From Parachryseolinea silvisoli (GTDB lineage Bacteria; Bacteroidota; Bacteroidia; Cytophagales; Cyclobacteriaceae), in the NCBI RefSeq assembly GCF_021190955.1, contig NZ_JAIOAO010000002.1, positions 248,001 through 312,000 on the forward strand: a stretch of 64,000 nt of DNA. The letters are read 5' to 3'. The notes beneath the pieces are model-generated. The model did not search any database. It saw nothing but the letters and a program-made list of their open reading frames with translations, and was not told where the DNA came from. This document shows positions 63,505 to 64,000 of this stretch, in pieces. Each line of letters begins with the position of its first letter. Position 1 is the stretch's first letter. A program made the translations under genes and the position numbers.

Positions 63505-64000
63505 TTAGTTTGATTCGTTCTGGTGGTACAGGGTCAGGCCGGCAATAGGACCTTCCAGGATGTTCTTTACTGTGATGCCTTTGTCGTTGGCCACCTGGCG
63601 CAGCACGTCACTGAAGTAGAAGGCGATGGAGCCGGTGAAGTGCACTTTGAGGTCCTGGTAGTTTTTGTACTGCATCACGTTGTTCTCATAGAACTCGGAG
63701 AAGCTGCGGTATACCAGGTCGTAGCAATACGATTCCTTCAGGTGTTGGAAGAGGAACTTGGTGAAGCTTGCCAGGAAAGCGCTTGGGCGCTCTTGCTGAT
63801 ATACTTTCTCGAGAAACTCTTCGCGGGTCAGCGGGAAGCGCTCGTGGAACTGCGCGGCCAGTGTTTTTGGCAATTTGTTGCGCAAGTAGTCTACCAGGAA
63901 CTGGCGGCCCAGGTGAGCACCCGATCCTTCGTCGGCCAGGATCCAGCCCAGGTTGGCGACGTTGTCGACAATGGCGGTACCATCGTAGAGGCAGGAGTTT
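63505..64000 (-). CDS. BadF/BadG-type ATPase, probable N-acetylglucosamine kinase, 5' end outside window
   Basis: The frame is open to the window edge. The visible C-terminal 165 residues begin in an ASKHA-fold region (GWILADEGSGAHLGRQFLVD), followed by KVHFTGSIAFYFSDVL and ILEGPIAGLTLYH. These match the BadF/BadG/NAGK-like sugar kinases of Bacteroidota found next to murQ. The expected role is phosphorylation of GlcNAc or a related amino sugar. The N-terminal phosphate loop is not in the window. Confidence 0.85.
   Translation of the reverse strand, partial: NSCLYDGTAIVDNVANLGWILADEGSGAHLGRQFLVDYLRNKLPKTLAAQFHERFPLTREEFLEKVYQQERPSAFLASFTKFLFQHLKESYCYDLVYRSFSEFYENNVMQYKNYQDLKVHFTGSIAFYFSDVLRQVANDKGITVKNILEGPIAGLTLYHQNESN

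Overview
The window looks like chromosome of a Bacteroidota bacterium, probably order Cytophagales (Chryseolinea/Ohtaekwangia-like). The evidence is SusC/SusD pairs, type IX secretion (T9SS) C-terminal sorting domains, lipoproteins with acidic residues after the lipobox cysteine, FtsX-type permeases without a local ATPase, and TAnnTTTG promoter boxes. No 16S rRNA or phylogenetic marker was checked, so the lineage is an inference.

Layout. 1-3.1 kb: the start of a SusC-like receptor (cut by the window edge), divergent from a LacI-type regulator carrying an IS1-like zinc ribbon. 3.3-6.5 kb: small genes and a four-PAS histidine kinase. 6.5-10.6 kb: two secreted polysaccharide-active proteins, an alginate-lyase-fold protein and a GH18 chitinase, which share a nearly identical discoidin plus beta-trefoil plus T9SS tail. 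Upstream lies an array of four helically phased TTGCRCA repeats. 11-20 kb: an ADP-ribosylglycohydrolase, a cytochrome c/DUF1772 pair, an FtsX-like permease, a pentapeptide-repeat protein, a PARG-type ADP-ribose hydrolase and an unrecognised 412-residue protein with palindromes upstream. 20.4-28 kb: two acidic lipoproteins, one of them a predicted clan CD cysteine peptidase, then an outer-membrane TonB receptor and two AraC-type regulators. 28-34 kb: an SDR, ankyrin and TPR-like small proteins, a YcaQ-type DNA glycosylase, a B3 metallo-beta-lactamase homologue with Gln in the first zinc-ligand position, an isochorismatase-fold hydrolase and a broken acyltransferase. 34.2-39 kb: a complete SusC/SusD pair. 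39-53.8 kb: AraC, DoxX-like, an HTH-membrane-PKD regulator divergent from a LamG-like secreted protein, a cupin, a second FtsX-like permease, PhzF, DUF808, SDR, a secreted HExxH metallopeptidase and a membrane nucleotidyl cyclase.

56.3-58.7 kb is a decayed accessory patch. It holds an orphan beta-class DNA methyltransferase with a possible C-terminal frameshift, a frameshifted remnant of JetD (the nuclease subunit of Wadjet anti-plasmid systems), a 3' tRNA fragment and a UPF0175/DUF3368 toxin-antitoxin pair. 58.7-64 kb returns to core genes: initiator tRNA-Met, era, der, a small lipoprotein, a SprT-like protein, murQ and a GlcNAc-kinase-like gene cut by the window end.

Functionally the window combines glycan capture and breakdown (SusCD, GH18, alginate-lyase fold, MurQ plus amino-sugar kinase), envelope export and sensing, and a relic of mobile-element conflict. 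A dispersed long-hairpin family with a conserved loop also recurs downstream of unrelated genes.
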